NCBI GenBank assembly: GCA_938022935.1
Contig: CALIHL010000102.1
Span: 1 to 48,392 of the forward strand
Origin: an uncultured Saprospiraceae bacterium
GTDB lineage: Bacteria > Bacteroidota > Bacteroidia > Chitinophagales > Saprospiraceae
DNA length: 48,392 nt
Direction: 5' to 3'
Part shown: positions 10,301 through 18,724 of the stretch, piece after piece
Layout: each line of letters opens with the position of its first letter
How positions within the stretch are numbered: position 1 is the stretch's first letter
Program-made: the position numbers and the translations under genes
The notes under the pieces: generated by a model
Database searches by the model: none
What the model was told of the DNA's origin: nothing
The model's input: the letters and a program-made list of their open reading frames with translations, nothing else

Positions 10301-11100
10301 GCCAGATACCTGGATTTCTTTATATGGGACAGTTAGGAGATTCTTTCTACTACTGCTCTTATGCTCGCGTTAACTGGGCAAAAGCACAGCGTACTGCAGA
10401 AGCTAACGAAGGGCATCTCGTCGCTATTAACTCGGCATTAGAAAACGAATTTATAGCAAGTCGCTTAATTGAAAGAAACGCTTACATCGGTCTTACGGAT
10501 AGTGGTACAGAAGGATCATTTGAATGGGTGAACGGAGACCCGCTTGGTTATGAAAATTGGAAAACAGGACAACCTGATAACGACAACAATGAAGATGTCG
10601 TCGAGATGAACGCACAGGGGTATTGGTATGACGTAGATGGCAAAGTGAAGCGCGAGTTTGTGATGGAGATAGAGGGTTGTCAACATATCACTCAGATCGG
10701 TGGGCCAAGTCCAGGTTCTAAGTTCAGACTTGGAAGAACACCAATCACATATGTAGCAGAAGATGGTTGTGGGAATACAGACACTTGTACTTTTGATGTA
10801 ATCTTGACACCTTTCTTGCCTGATGAGACGGCAGCCTTAATCAGCGAAGCAAGATCATCACTTGATATCGAGATCAACCCCAATCCAGCATCTTCTAATC
10901 TCTACATATCAAATAGTACAGGTGATCAGATCTTATCTATCGATGTCTACCAAGTCAATGGTCAGCTCATAGATCAAAAGGTCAATATCAATCGATCAGA
11001 AGTAAATATGGATGTATCAGGTTATCAATCTGGGTTACACCTGATAAGATTTACAACGCAAAGTGGAGAAGTACTAATTAGAAAGGTAGTAATCGACTAA
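7366..11100 (+). CDS. Surface protein: vWA, HYR repeats, C-type lectin inserted in HYR, T9SS sorting domain
   Basis: A 1244-residue modular exoprotein. The signal peptide ends near LASLSAQ (residues 1-36). A von Willebrand A domain starts at about residue 46 with a MIDAS motif D54-N-S56-G-S58. Residues 278-608 and 609-940 are two copies of a 331-332-residue block: a PKD/Ig-like part (DQTICEE ... TTTYTVTATDANGCS), then HYR-type modules rich in paired Cys. A last HYR module runs from about 944 to 1148 but is interrupted by a C-type lectin-like domain at about 983-1105 with a QPD motif (Q1069-P-D), a galactose-type signature in this family. Residues 1167-1244 are a T9SS type A sorting domain (EINPNPASSNLYI ... 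GLHLIRF ... VLIRKVVID). It probably reaches the cell surface and takes part in adhesion or glycan binding; the ligand is unknown. Confidence 0.9.
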   Translation: MKTAILSRVSRVTLRTLIASLSVLILSVCSLASLSAQDVCSADTSFTDILFVIDNSGSIDDQEYDEFSDIIMATIRNVQAKCQSSQIGVLHYGGAFGTESFLEYDFSRFNTIPDVERQYCTTRNQFGNCSEGGGDDLNAAMGSVVEGIQNGTLNRRQINKLAIVIFTDAFGFDETCNFINCSVIRPYTNIDILKSQYDANVTVIGASSQAEATLLGLYASPGGSFDRVRLFPQDCESTFDGCQLPRKYVPIEFDSPVGPTSDSIAVCVDCTIEIIGGVVAVASDDQTICEEEDGTVTLTANLLNATQPVTYAWDQGIGTGNSVQVSPLSTTTYTVTATDANGCSSTDEVTITVDNCIPDCVAPIINCPPDYQSCPEGTTDPSTTGMATASNPNGNNEFCGSIIITYSDEMVNMGDCTNQIIRRTFTATDSLNTSLSATCVQTITLTDVVPPVILSCPEDVTLDPDNPVHVWRDPTVQENCSFTLTYNIPSGSTFAPGATTVIVTATDQCGNFDTCSFIVTVPAEVMIVCPADITLGCVEMLSSTDLPVAQATSNCPLCQSNPNNCTTVQSSITDTIVDGDLILYEVTHLATDLCDNSISCTSRIIIDQVVADAGEDQTICEEDNATITLTANLSNASQPITYEWDQGLGTGNNIQVTPLTTTTYSVTATDVNGCSSTDEITITVDNCIPDCVAPIITCPPDYQSCPGGSTDPSMTGMATTSNPNGNNEFCGNIIVTFSDEMVNMGDCANQMIIRRTFTARDSLNPSLATTCVQVISLTDTIAPMIITCPGDVILDPDNPIHEWQDPTVEENCSFTITYNIPNGSSFAIGSTTVIATATDQCGNFDTCSFVVTVPEDVMIICPEDVIIRCDESMSIADIPDAEVNSNCPLCIDNPANCTEVQSSITDTIIDGERTIYEITYIATDLCNTSSSCTSRIIIDNSAYIECPADIVVEAPPFGFTDVSWEKPVFQTCCTLCKVRQIPGFLYMGQLGDSFYYCSYARVNWAKAQRTAEANEGHLVAINSALENEFIASRLIERNAYIGLTDSGTEGSFEWVNGDPLGYENWKTGQPDNDNNEDVVEMNAQGYWYDVDGKVKREFVMEIEGCQHITQIGGPSPGSKFRLGRTPITYVAEDGCGNTDTCTFDVILTPFLPDETAALISEARSSLDIEINPNPASSNLYISNSTGDQILSIDVYQVNGQLIDQKVNINRSEVNMDVSGYQSGLHLIRFTTQSGEVLIRKVVID
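8197..10185 (+). repeat. Tandem internal duplication of a 331-codon block
   Basis: Codons 278-608 (8197-9189) and 609-940 (9190-10185) of the vWA/HYR gene encode the same module order. Matches are high at the protein level (for example NPNGNNEFCG and DEMVNMGDC in both). Many synonymous sites differ, and copy 2 has one extra codon (NQMIIRRT against NQIIRRT). The duplication is therefore not recent. Confidence 0.85.
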
Positions 11101-11137
11101 AGCCGTTATTTATCGAATGATGGTTTTAAGCGAGTGA

Positions 11138-11884
11138 TTACTGAGCAAGGGCAGTATTTGCGCTTGACGCGTCTACTTGATCATCTGCTTCTAAGAAAAC
11201 AAGTACGTGGGATAACACTTCTTGGTTCATGCCCAGACCTATATGACTACCCTGAACTTCTATATTTTTGTGGTCTGTAGGGTCTTCTTCATCCATACAA
11301 GCTTGCCATGGTACGATGCCATCAGTCTTAGAGTAGATAGCAATCGAAGGAACGGATATAGGAAGTTTTAACTCCTCTACCCACTTGGGTTCTTGCCTCT
11401 TGTCTTTGCTCCTAGTCTGTTGAAATAACTGATACAACCAATTAGCATAGTTAGGCGCTTCAAGATGTCTATAAGGCGATCCCAAAGTAATCACGCGTCG
11501 CGTTTTCTCAGGATGCAGTGTAGCTAACCTTCTCGCATATATACCGCCTAAGCTCCAACCTATGATGGTCAACTTTTGATCATACTCCTTATGTATCCTT
11601 TCGATCTTATCTGACAATATATCAATCTCTTCAAGTCTTGCATAATTACGTCCAAGACCCCAATCTATCGTATGATAACCGAGTCGATCCAACAGTTCTC
11701 TCATCGGAGCTGTGGAAGTCTGACTAGCCATAAACCCCGGTATGACTAATATAGGATAGCCATGGATCTTCTTTAGTGATTGATGAGTCCTGAGAAACTT
11801 GCCAGCCCGCATTCTTTCACGGACCGCTCTAAAAAACTCGGACAAATGCAACCAAAGCGCTGGTCGTTTAATCTCTGCTGACAT
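11138..11884 (-). CDS. Alpha/beta hydrolase (lipase/esterase-like)
   Basis: A 248-residue alpha/beta hydrolase. The strand and oxyanion region reads ILVIPGFMASQTST, and the nucleophile elbow GWSLGG contains the catalytic Ser. The probable acid is the Asp in YSKTDGIVPW and the probable His is in GSHIGLG, so the triad is complete. The N-terminal PGF block and the GWSLGGIYAR elbow resemble PGAP1-like and triacylglycerol-lipase-like cytoplasmic enzymes. There is no signal peptide. The substrate is unknown. It is convergent with the vWA/HYR gene (38-bp gap) and divergent from the DUF1080 lipoprotein gene. The start MSAEIKRPALW has no clear ribosome binding site, as usual in this phylum. Confidence 0.82.
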   Translation of the reverse strand: MSAEIKRPALWLHLSEFFRAVRERMRAGKFLRTHQSLKKIHGYPILVIPGFMASQTSTAPMRELLDRLGYHTIDWGLGRNYARLEEIDILSDKIERIHKEYDQKLTIIGWSLGGIYARRLATLHPEKTRRVITLGSPYRHLEAPNYANWLYQLFQQTRSKDKRQEPKWVEELKLPISVPSIAIYSKTDGIVPWQACMDEEDPTDHKNIEVQGSHIGLGMNQEVLSHVLVFLEADDQVDASSANTALAQ

Positions 11885-11985
11885 ATCACAAAGCTATGGA
11901 GAAATAGAATAGAATATGTGATAGACCCGCTCTCAAAACTCCCAGTGTAATTGTTATATTGAGCTATAATCCACAACTCAACATC

Positions 11986-12699
11986 ATGAAGCACATATCG
12001 CTAATCCTTATCATCTGCATCGCAATACTGATGAGCCAATCATGTCAATCATCTAAAGCTGAAAAAGCTTCTAGTGTCGATGATTCAGCAGTTGCAAAGG
12101 CCTCAACAGTTTCAACGAGTAGCGTACCTGGTTGGCACACCTTCAACAAAGAAGGACTTGATCCATCATGGCAGATGGAAGATGGTGTACTGTCTTTCGA
12201 CAAAAGCAGAGGTGAAGGTGGCGACATCGTAACAGACAAAGAGTACGAAAACTTTGAACTCAGCTTAGAGTGGAAAATCTCTGATTGTGGTAATAGCGGG
12301 CTCTTTTGGAACATAGTAGAATCTGAAAAATATAGATGGCCTTGGCAGACTGGTCCTGAGATGCAGATCTTAGATAACAAATGTCATCCTGACGCAAAAA
12401 TTGTTACACACAGAGCAGGTGATCTATATGATATGATCGAAACATCAGTGGTCAATGTTAAGCCTGCTGGAGAGTGGAATAGCATCAAGGTCAGATCTGA
12501 TCATGGCAAGATGTCTTTCTCGCAAAACGGAACAGAAGTGGTGACATTTACGATGCATGATGAAAGCTGGGACACAATGGTGGCCAATAGTAAGTTTAAA
12601 GGAATGGAAGACTTTGGCAAGGCTAAAAAAGGTCGAATCGGGCTTCAAGATCACAATGACAAGGTCTGGTTTAGGAATATTAACATAACTGAGCTCTAG
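11986..12699 (+). CDS. DUF1080 (3-keto-disaccharide hydrolase family) lipoprotein
   Basis: A lipoprotein of 237 residues when started at the ATG at 11986. That start puts the lipoprotein signal MKHISLILIICIAILMSQSC at the N-terminus; an upstream in-frame ATG at 11959 would add nine residues and is less likely. The mature part is a DUF1080 fold, a concanavalin-like beta sandwich: WKISDCGNSGLFWNI, WQTGPEMQILDN, AGEWNSIKVRSDHG, and the C-terminal GRIGLQDHNDKVWFRNI. Family members include 3-keto-glycoside hydrolases that act on oxidised disaccharides in the periplasm. The exact substrate is unknown. A second, diverged family member is at 42786-43514. Confidence 0.88.
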   Translation: MKHISLILIICIAILMSQSCQSSKAEKASSVDDSAVAKASTVSTSSVPGWHTFNKEGLDPSWQMEDGVLSFDKSRGEGGDIVTDKEYENFELSLEWKISDCGNSGLFWNIVESEKYRWPWQTGPEMQILDNKCHPDAKIVTHRAGDLYDMIETSVVNVKPAGEWNSIKVRSDHGKMSFSQNGTEVVTFTMHDESWDTMVANSKFKGMEDFGKAKKGRIGLQDHNDKVWFRNINITEL

Positions 12700-12711
12700 T
12701 TAATCACAGTC

Positions 12712-12732
12712 ATCAATCAGCAGATTGATTTT
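12712..12732 (+). terminator. Weak terminator-like hairpin after the DUF1080 gene
   Basis: ATCAATC (12712-12718) and GATTGAT (12723-12729) form a perfect 7-bp stem with a 4-nt loop, followed by TTT. It begins 13 bp after the stop codon at 12699. The stem is AT-rich, so termination would be weak. Confidence 0.35.
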
Positions 12733-12766
12733 GTCAATCACTTTGATTTGACGACATTTACCCACA

Positions 12767-13207
12767 GTGAAGGCGTTCAAATCCAATCTGACTACTCAAA
12801 AGGTAATAACATTGCTTAATCGATTTCTCGATATACGCATGGGGATTCTTGGTGCGATCAGCATGGGTCTCATAGTATATTATATCAATAGTGATCATGG
12901 TGTTGTGCCAGCAATTATCGCAGCGTCGAAACAAGCAGCATATACTTTCTTTTTTGGGGCATTATTTGTCAGGATGGCGGAAAACATCGCACTCAACCTT
13001 GAAGAAAGAGCACTTGCGGTACTGTGCGGTGGGCTAGCTCCTTCCCTACTCACAAGTGCACTTACTTACGTACTGCATGCTATCAAAGGAACTCCAGAAC
13101 CATTTTACTCTACGGTTCCTACTATGGTTTTGGGCACTATGAGCTTTAGCATCTGGGCCTATCTAAAGCATCGATCTGCTTATAGAGCGGAACAAAAGGA
13201 AGCCTAA
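12767..13207 (+). CDS. Small integral membrane protein of unknown function
   Basis: A 146-residue protein with hydrophobic segments at about 25-42 (MGILGAISMGLIVYYIN), 50-68 (IIAASKQAAYTFFFGALFV), 83-105 and 115-133, so about four membrane helices. I do not recognise the family. The start used is GTG at 12767 (VKAFKSN); the next in-frame ATG is at codon 25, at the beginning of the first helix, and would shorten the N-terminus. It follows the DUF1080 gene on the same strand after 67 bp and overlaps the 3' end of the convergent sulfatase gene by 4 bp. The sequence shows no catalytic motif. Confidence 0.6.
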   Translation: MKAFKSNLTTQKVITLLNRFLDIRMGILGAISMGLIVYYINSDHGVVPAIIAASKQAAYTFFFGALFVRMAENIALNLEERALAVLCGGLAPSLLTSALTYVLHAIKGTPEPFYSTVPTMVLGTMSFSIWAYLKHRSAYRAEQKEA

Positions 13208-14703
13208 ACTTTCAGTTTTACAAAGTTGCAACCTACACCAGTGGACTCTTGGTTCAAATAAGTTTTTGCTCTATTTACTATGCTGATGTATGTAGGATCA
13301 GAAGAAAGATCTACTAGCTCGCTTGGGTCATTTACGATGTCATATAGTTCGACGCTATCCATTTCGCTATTGTTTTGCTTCCTGACAACTTTCCAATTAT
13401 CAAATCTTACAGCTTGTTTGTTTCGCCACTCCCAGTATAAAAATTCATGTTGTTTAGGATTCTCTTGTTGAAGTAATTGAGGCAAAAAACTAACGCCATC
13501 CGTATCTTTCAAATCTTCTGAGTCCGACAGTTCCAGTATAGTCGGGCCAATATCATAGTTTGCATAATATTGATCAACCTTTAATCCACTCTCTATTCTT
13601 CCTGGCCACCACGCAATCATCGGCACTCTAATGCCACCATCATGTAAGCTCCGCTTAAATCCTCGAAGACCTCCAGAGCTATTGAAGGGGCTTTCAAGCT
13701 TTCCATCTATTTGTTGCTCATCTATGCCTCCTTCATCAGATGGGCCATTATCACTTGTTAAGATAACCAGAGTGTTCTTTTCTAATTGCAGTTCTTTTAA
13801 CAATTGTAATAACTCACCGATGTCTCTATCAAGGTGACTAATCATTGCAGCAAAAGTTGCCCTTGTTTTGTAAGGATTGGGTCGAGCATAAATCTTGTCT
13901 CCTTGATAATCAAATTCTGGAAAGATACTCTTCCCGTCTTCATCAAGGTACTGCTCTAAGAGACCATTATACTTTTTATCATTATAATCAGGCTCTCCTG
14001 CTTTTGGTATAGCAACCTCTGCATGACCGATTGTAAAAGGTAGATAAAGGAAAAAAGAGGTGTCTTGATTTTCTTTTATAAATTCTAAGCCATGATCAAG
14101 AAACTCGTTTTGCACAAAGCGATCTGGTGCGATATAATGAGGGATGATACCTCCATCCTCCATTGATTTGAACATATAGTCCCTTCTGCTCCAACCATTA
14201 GTCTTGCCATCGACGAAATGCTGATGAGCATCTTCTGCATTAAGCCACCCAACAAATTCATCAAATCCACGATCAAGTGGACTATCTCCTAAGACTTCAG
14301 ATCCATCTAATAAGGCAAGATGCTGTTTACCAAACATACCCGTCCGATAACCATTGTCTTGCATCAAGTTAGGCCACGTTTCAAATAAAAGTGAGAGACT
14401 GTCCTGCCCATTGCCACAACTTCTAAGATGACCCGTGTGCAATCCTGTAAGCAAGGCAGCTCGAGAAGGGCCACAAACGGTAGATCCAGCATAAAAATTA
14501 GTGAAGTGAGCTCCTTCATCAAACATCCGAGAGATATGAGGAGTCTTGATCAGCTCTTGACCATAAGGCTCAAAGTCTCCGTATCCTATGTCGTCAACAT
14601 TGATAAGAATAATATTAGGCTTTACTGGCCTCGACTCTTCTTCTTTACAACCAAAGGCGACAATGAATACCGATAGCAATAAGTAATAGTGTTTCTTAGA
14701 CAT
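13204..14703 (-). CDS. Sulfatase (arylsulfatase family) lipoprotein
   Basis: A 499-residue sulfatase of the alkaline-phosphatase superfamily. The N-terminus is a lipoprotein signal with the modified Cys at residue 19 (VAFGC) followed by KEEE. Metal ligands D37 and D38 lie in INVDDIGYGD. The formylglycine site is C77 in CGPSRAALLTG, matching CxPSR, so it needs an anaerobic or FGE-type maturase encoded elsewhere. The downstream metal site is TSDNGPSDEGG. The protein would desulfate a sulfated glycan or related ester at the cell envelope, which fits a marine Bacteroidota. The specific substrate is unknown. There is no SusC/SusD pair or polysaccharide-utilisation locus around it. Confidence 0.93.
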   Translation of the reverse strand: MSKKHYYLLLSVFIVAFGCKEEESRPVKPNIILINVDDIGYGDFEPYGQELIKTPHISRMFDEGAHFTNFYAGSTVCGPSRAALLTGLHTGHLRSCGNGQDSLSLLFETWPNLMQDNGYRTGMFGKQHLALLDGSEVLGDSPLDRGFDEFVGWLNAEDAHQHFVDGKTNGWSRRDYMFKSMEDGGIIPHYIAPDRFVQNEFLDHGLEFIKENQDTSFFLYLPFTIGHAEVAIPKAGEPDYNDKKYNGLLEQYLDEDGKSIFPEFDYQGDKIYARPNPYKTRATFAAMISHLDRDIGELLQLLKELQLEKNTLVILTSDNGPSDEGGIDEQQIDGKLESPFNSSGGLRGFKRSLHDGGIRVPMIAWWPGRIESGLKVDQYYANYDIGPTILELSDSEDLKDTDGVSFLPQLLQQENPKQHEFLYWEWRNKQAVRFDNWKVVRKQNNSEMDSVELYDIVNDPSELVDLSSDPTYISIVNRAKTYLNQESTGVGCNFVKLKV

Positions 14704-14815
14704 CTTTAAAAGTAAAAAAAAGCAACGTAGGTACTGCCCTAATGAAAAGCTCTTCGTGCTAAAAAAAGTAACAAGATCAAAGGAATTGTCGTCACAATAG
14801 CCATCTTTATGACCT

Positions 14816-15778
14816 ATGGAAGATAGATCGTTGATACATCTGATCCCTGTCCTGTGGAAGAATAAAAACCTTATACTGGGTAGCGCGATTTTGGCAGGAG
14901 TGGTTACAGCAGCTGTTATGCTTCTTCAACCGAACTATTACCAGTCTAGTACAACGTTCTACCCTGTCAACAACGCACTCTTAAAACCGGGACTACAAGT
15001 TGACAACCAAAATTACTACGGTGATGATCGAGATGTAGATCGCTTACTGAGTATGGCAGCCTCCTCGGAACTAGCACAAGAGCTAATTGACCAACATCAA
15101 CTTGCAGCTCACTACGGCATAGAAGTAAATGATAATAAGGGTCGAGTAAAACTCATGAAAAGATTTCACAAGCTCTACAAAATCCAAAAAACGCCTTACG
15201 ATGCTATCAACCTATCTATAGAAGACGAAGACCCTGAGATGGCCCAAAAACTTACAAAGTCTGCGCTTGATAAGATTGATAAGAAAGCACATGATGTTGT
15301 CGCAAGCTCCCAACGTCGGATGTACGATCAGCTCAAGATGAGCCTTACGGCAAATACCAATCGACTCTCTTCTACCACCGATAGCCTACAAAGAGTTAAA
15401 AACAAGTTTGGCATATATAGCACTGAGACACAAGCCGAAGCACTGACCACTTTAGAAATCAAATCACCAAGTAGTAAAATTCTAAAAAACAAAATAGAAA
15501 ACTACTCTGCAGGTATAGCCCTTGTCACCAATCTCGAATCGATACAATCAAAGTTGAATGATGAGATAGCCGACATAGCGATTAAGATGCAGCAATTAGA
15601 AACTTCTATAGGCACATCGACTCCTTCAGTGCATATCATCGAAGCTGCTGATTTGCCTATAGAAAAGTCAAGACCAAGAAGGTCTCTATACGTCCTTGGC
15701 TCTATGGTCCTTGTGGGGCTGCTTGCTCTATCACTTGTTCTAATTAGAGAAACCCTAAGTTCACTCAAGGACAAGTAA
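14816..15778 (+). CDS. Wzz/chain-length-determinant-like membrane protein
   Basis: A 320-residue protein with the Wzz-type layout. A first transmembrane helix lies at about 20-38 (LILGSAILAGVVTAAVMLL). A long periplasmic, partly coiled-coil part follows (residues about 40-285; QLKMSLTANTNRLSSTTDSLQ). The proline-containing block AADLPIEKSRPRRS then leads into a second helix at about 292-311 (LYVLGSMVLVGLLALSLVLI). There is no C-terminal tyrosine kinase domain. Such proteins control the length of exported polysaccharide. The stop codon overlaps the next start by 1 bp (TAATG at 15776-15780), so the two are translationally coupled. Confidence 0.8.
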   Translation: MEDRSLIHLIPVLWKNKNLILGSAILAGVVTAAVMLLQPNYYQSSTTFYPVNNALLKPGLQVDNQNYYGDDRDVDRLLSMAASSELAQELIDQHQLAAHYGIEVNDNKGRVKLMKRFHKLYKIQKTPYDAINLSIEDEDPEMAQKLTKSALDKIDKKAHDVVASSQRRMYDQLKMSLTANTNRLSSTTDSLQRVKNKFGIYSTETQAEALTTLEIKSPSSKILKNKIENYSAGIALVTNLESIQSKLNDEIADIAIKMQQLETSIGTSTPSVHIIEAADLPIEKSRPRRSLYVLGSMVLVGLLALSLVLIRETLSSLKDK

Positions 15779-17214
15779 TGTCTAAAGTGCAGACGCAGCA
15801 TATCGGTATACATCCTTTGTTGACAAGTGACAAGTCTATTATCTCTATTGTTCTTGCAGCTATATTCATTACTGCAAGTGCTATTGTTATTGATAATTAC
15901 TGGATTTCATTTATACTCCCAGCTGTTGTAATAGCAGGATACTTTGCTATTTTTCAGTTGAAGCTTTTGTATCGGCTACTATTCTTTTTCGTTCCTATTT
16001 CCGCAGAAGTCCAACTGTCCGGCGGATTATCTACTGACCTCATTGGTGAACCCATATTGTGGTTACTATTTATTGTAACATTCTTATTTATCCTATGGCA
16101 AGGAGTTCCTAAAAAAGTATTCTCAGTTTTATCATTGATAATTCTTTTACACTTTGGATGGATACTATACACTTCTATATTCTCACATCATCCCACCATC
16201 TCTTTAAAGTATGCGCTTGCTAAATCATGGTACATACTTCCATTCTATCTCTTGCCTTATTATCTCGTCGATAATAAAAAAGATCTTAGATCCATTTTCA
16301 AATATTTCATTGTAGGAACACTCATAGCCGCATTATACTTTTTTGTCCAGCACTATCAACTTGGGCTTTCCTATCTGACCAGAACTAATGCTGGGCAACC
16401 CATCTGGCGCAATCATGTGAACTATGCAGCAACATTAGTTATAACACTTCCACTCTATTGGTATTTATACAAATCTTCATATTCTCCTAACAGATTCCTC
16501 TATTTCATAGGCGCTATTATTGCTTTAGTCTTTATGCACTTTGCGTATGCTCGAATCACATACCTATGTATGGCTGCATCAGTTATCTATGCAGTGATTT
16601 TAAAATTAAAGTTAACACGTCTGTCCATTGTCATAGTGTTGATCTCTGTGATTAGCGGCACGCTTTGGCTTCATCACAACAACCACTATCTCGAGCTAGC
16701 CCCAGATTATAATAAAGCCATTATGCAAATGGACTTTGAAAACAAAATATCTGCTACGACAAGCGGTCAAGATATATCAACCATGGAACGGGTCCATCGC
16801 TGGGTAGCTGGTGCTAATATGATTGCCGATAAGCCATTGACTGGAGTCGGGCCCTCTAACTTTTATGAGACATACAAACCATATACTATATTTAGTTTTG
16901 AGACCTACGTCAGTGACAATCCCGAGCGGTCAGGCATCCACAATTACTATCTGATGGTGCTTGTAGAACAAGGATGGATAGGCTTAGGCATATTCATAAT
17001 ACTTATCATTGTAGCTTTTATAAAATTAGAAGAGAGATATCACAACTGCAATGATAAAAGAGACAAGCTCCTCTTGCTGTGCTTAGGCACAACACTGATG
17101 ATGATCATCACCATCAATACTGTCAATGATATGATCGAAGTCATAAAGATCGGAGGTATCTTCTTCTTTGTGCTATCTATGATATCCATTATTCCTGATA
17201 GTAGTAGATCGTAA
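15778..17214 (+). CDS. O-antigen ligase / Wzy-like polymerase
   Basis: A 478-residue multi-spanning protein with about eleven to twelve hydrophobic segments. The large soluble loop with the ligase/polymerase signature is at about residues 330-385: MERVHRWVAGANMIADKPLTGVG, then NPERSGIHNYYLMVLVEQGWIGLG. This matches the Wzy_C domain pattern (an H-N-xx-L box after a loop). It would join or polymerise polysaccharide repeat units at the periplasmic face of the inner membrane. It is coupled to the Wzz-like gene. No glycosyltransferase or flippase genes sit next to it, so the rest of the pathway must be elsewhere. Confidence 0.85.
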   Translation: MSKVQTQHIGIHPLLTSDKSIISIVLAAIFITASAIVIDNYWISFILPAVVIAGYFAIFQLKLLYRLLFFFVPISAEVQLSGGLSTDLIGEPILWLLFIVTFLFILWQGVPKKVFSVLSLIILLHFGWILYTSIFSHHPTISLKYALAKSWYILPFYLLPYYLVDNKKDLRSIFKYFIVGTLIAALYFFVQHYQLGLSYLTRTNAGQPIWRNHVNYAATLVITLPLYWYLYKSSYSPNRFLYFIGAIIALVFMHFAYARITYLCMAASVIYAVILKLKLTRLSIVIVLISVISGTLWLHHNNHYLELAPDYNKAIMQMDFENKISATTSGQDISTMERVHRWVAGANMIADKPLTGVGPSNFYETYKPYTIFSFETYVSDNPERSGIHNYYLMVLVEQGWIGLGIFIILIIVAFIKLEERYHNCNDKRDKLLLLCLGTTLMMIITINTVNDMIEVIKIGGIFFFVLSMISIIPDSSRS

Positions 17215-17252
17215 ATTCTATTTACATTGTAAGGACTAAATAAGATTACGTT

Positions 17253-18722
17253 ATGAGTAGCACCTTATCTATCAGTCCAATAACTAAAAATTTTATCAAT
17301 GGCGTTTTGTCCAATGGTCAAGCAACCACAATAGACGTCTTGAGTCCCAGCGATGGTAAAGTTATATCTAAGGTAGTTTTATCATCTACAGATGATCTAT
17401 CAGATGCAGTTGCCGCTGCTCATAAAGCACTGCCTGGATGGTCTGGCATGACCCTAAAGGAAAGGGTGCAAGTATTCTATAAGTTCAGACAACTATTAGA
17501 AAGAGATATTGAGGAGCTGACAGAGTTAGTACATCTGGAAAATGGAAAGATCCATAGCGAGGCAAGAGCTGAGGTAATGAAGGGTATTGAGCTAACAGAA
17601 TTCGCTTGTTCGCTTCCGCAAATGATCAGCGACGAAATCCAAGAAGTGAGCCAAGGGGTTGAATGCAGAACGAGCCATGTACCCGTTGGTGTTGTGGCAT
17701 CCATTACACCATTTAACTTTCCAGCCATGGTGCCACTTTGGACCATCCCCAATGCTATCGCTCTGGGGAACTGTATGATCATAAAGCCATCAGAACAAAC
17801 ACCAATCAGTGCTATGAAGATTGCAGAGCTGCTAAAAGAAGCAGGACTGCCAGATGGCATACTCAATGTTATCAACGGTGACAAACAAATAGTTGAAGCC
17901 ATCTGTGATCATCCTGATATAGAAGCTGTGTCATTTGTTGGGTCAACACATGTAGCCAAGATTGTATACCAACGAGCTACCTCCAATCTCAAGAGATGTG
18001 TTGCTCTAGGCGGCGCAAAAAATCACTTGATTGTACTACCAGATGCACACGTCGACATGACTGCAACTAATGTTGCTGCCTCAATGGCAGGTTGTGCTGG
18101 ACAGCGTTGCATGGCTGCATCAGCAATGGTAGCAGTAGGCCAGATAGACCATATCGTAGATCGCATATGCGAAGAAGCACGAAACATCAAGGTAGGAGAA
18201 AACTTAGGCACCGTAATCTCTCAAGCCGCTAAGGATCGGATAGAAAGATATATCACAGAAGCAGAAGAACAAGGCGCTAAAGTTTTAGTCGATGGAAGAA
18301 ACGTCACCGTGCCGGGCAAAGAAGATGGGTTCTATGTCGGAACTACAGTTATAGACCATGTTCGCCCCGATATGAAGATCGCCCAAGAAGAAGTCTTCGG
18401 ACCCGTGCTATCTATTATGAGAACAGACAATATAGACGATGCTATCAAAATAGAAAACGCATCCAACTATGGTAACGCATCATCCGTCTTTACACAAAAT
18501 GGATCTATGGCCAATTACGTTATGGACAGAGTAAGTGCTGGGATGGTAGGTGTTAATATCGGTGTGCCTGTTCCAAGAGAACCATTTTCATTTGGCGGTT
18601 GGAATGAATCTCGCTTTGGCGTCAACGATATAACTGGCAAAAGTTCGATCAGCTTCTGGACAAAATTGAAAAAACGAACAACAAAGTGGAATCCCGAAGA
18701 TCGTACCAATTGGATGTCATAG
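17253..18722 (+). CDS. mmsA: Methylmalonate/malonate semialdehyde dehydrogenase (CoA-acylating)
   Basis: A 489-residue aldehyde dehydrogenase. The catalytic Cys is C286 in AGQRCMAAS. Family-specific signs of the CoA-acylating MmsA/IolA branch are GGAKNHLIVLPDA in place of the usual active-site Glu region, TPFNFPAMVPLW, and GVNIGVPVPREPFSFGGWN. The enzyme turns malonate semialdehyde or methylmalonate semialdehyde into acetyl-CoA or propionyl-CoA with NAD and CoA. It heads the pyrimidine catabolic cluster, where it would take the product of the aminotransferase, so a malonate semialdehyde role is the better inference here. Valine or inositol catabolism is the alternative. The next gene on the strand is the S23 cassette at 18725-19211. 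Confidence 0.92.
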   Translation: MSSTLSISPITKNFINGVLSNGQATTIDVLSPSDGKVISKVVLSSTDDLSDAVAAAHKALPGWSGMTLKERVQVFYKFRQLLERDIEELTELVHLENGKIHSEARAEVMKGIELTEFACSLPQMISDEIQEVSQGVECRTSHVPVGVVASITPFNFPAMVPLWTIPNAIALGNCMIIKPSEQTPISAMKIAELLKEAGLPDGILNVINGDKQIVEAICDHPDIEAVSFVGSTHVAKIVYQRATSNLKRCVALGGAKNHLIVLPDAHVDMTATNVAASMAGCAGQRCMAASAMVAVGQIDHIVDRICEEARNIKVGENLGTVISQAAKDRIERYITEAEEQGAKVLVDGRNVTVPGKEDGFYVGTTVIDHVRPDMKIAQEEVFGPVLSIMRTDNIDDAIKIENASNYGNASSVFTQNGSMANYVMDRVSAGMVGVNIGVPVPREPFSFGGWNESRFGVNDITGKSSISFWTKLKKRTTKWNPEDRTNWMS

Positions 18723-18724
18723 AC

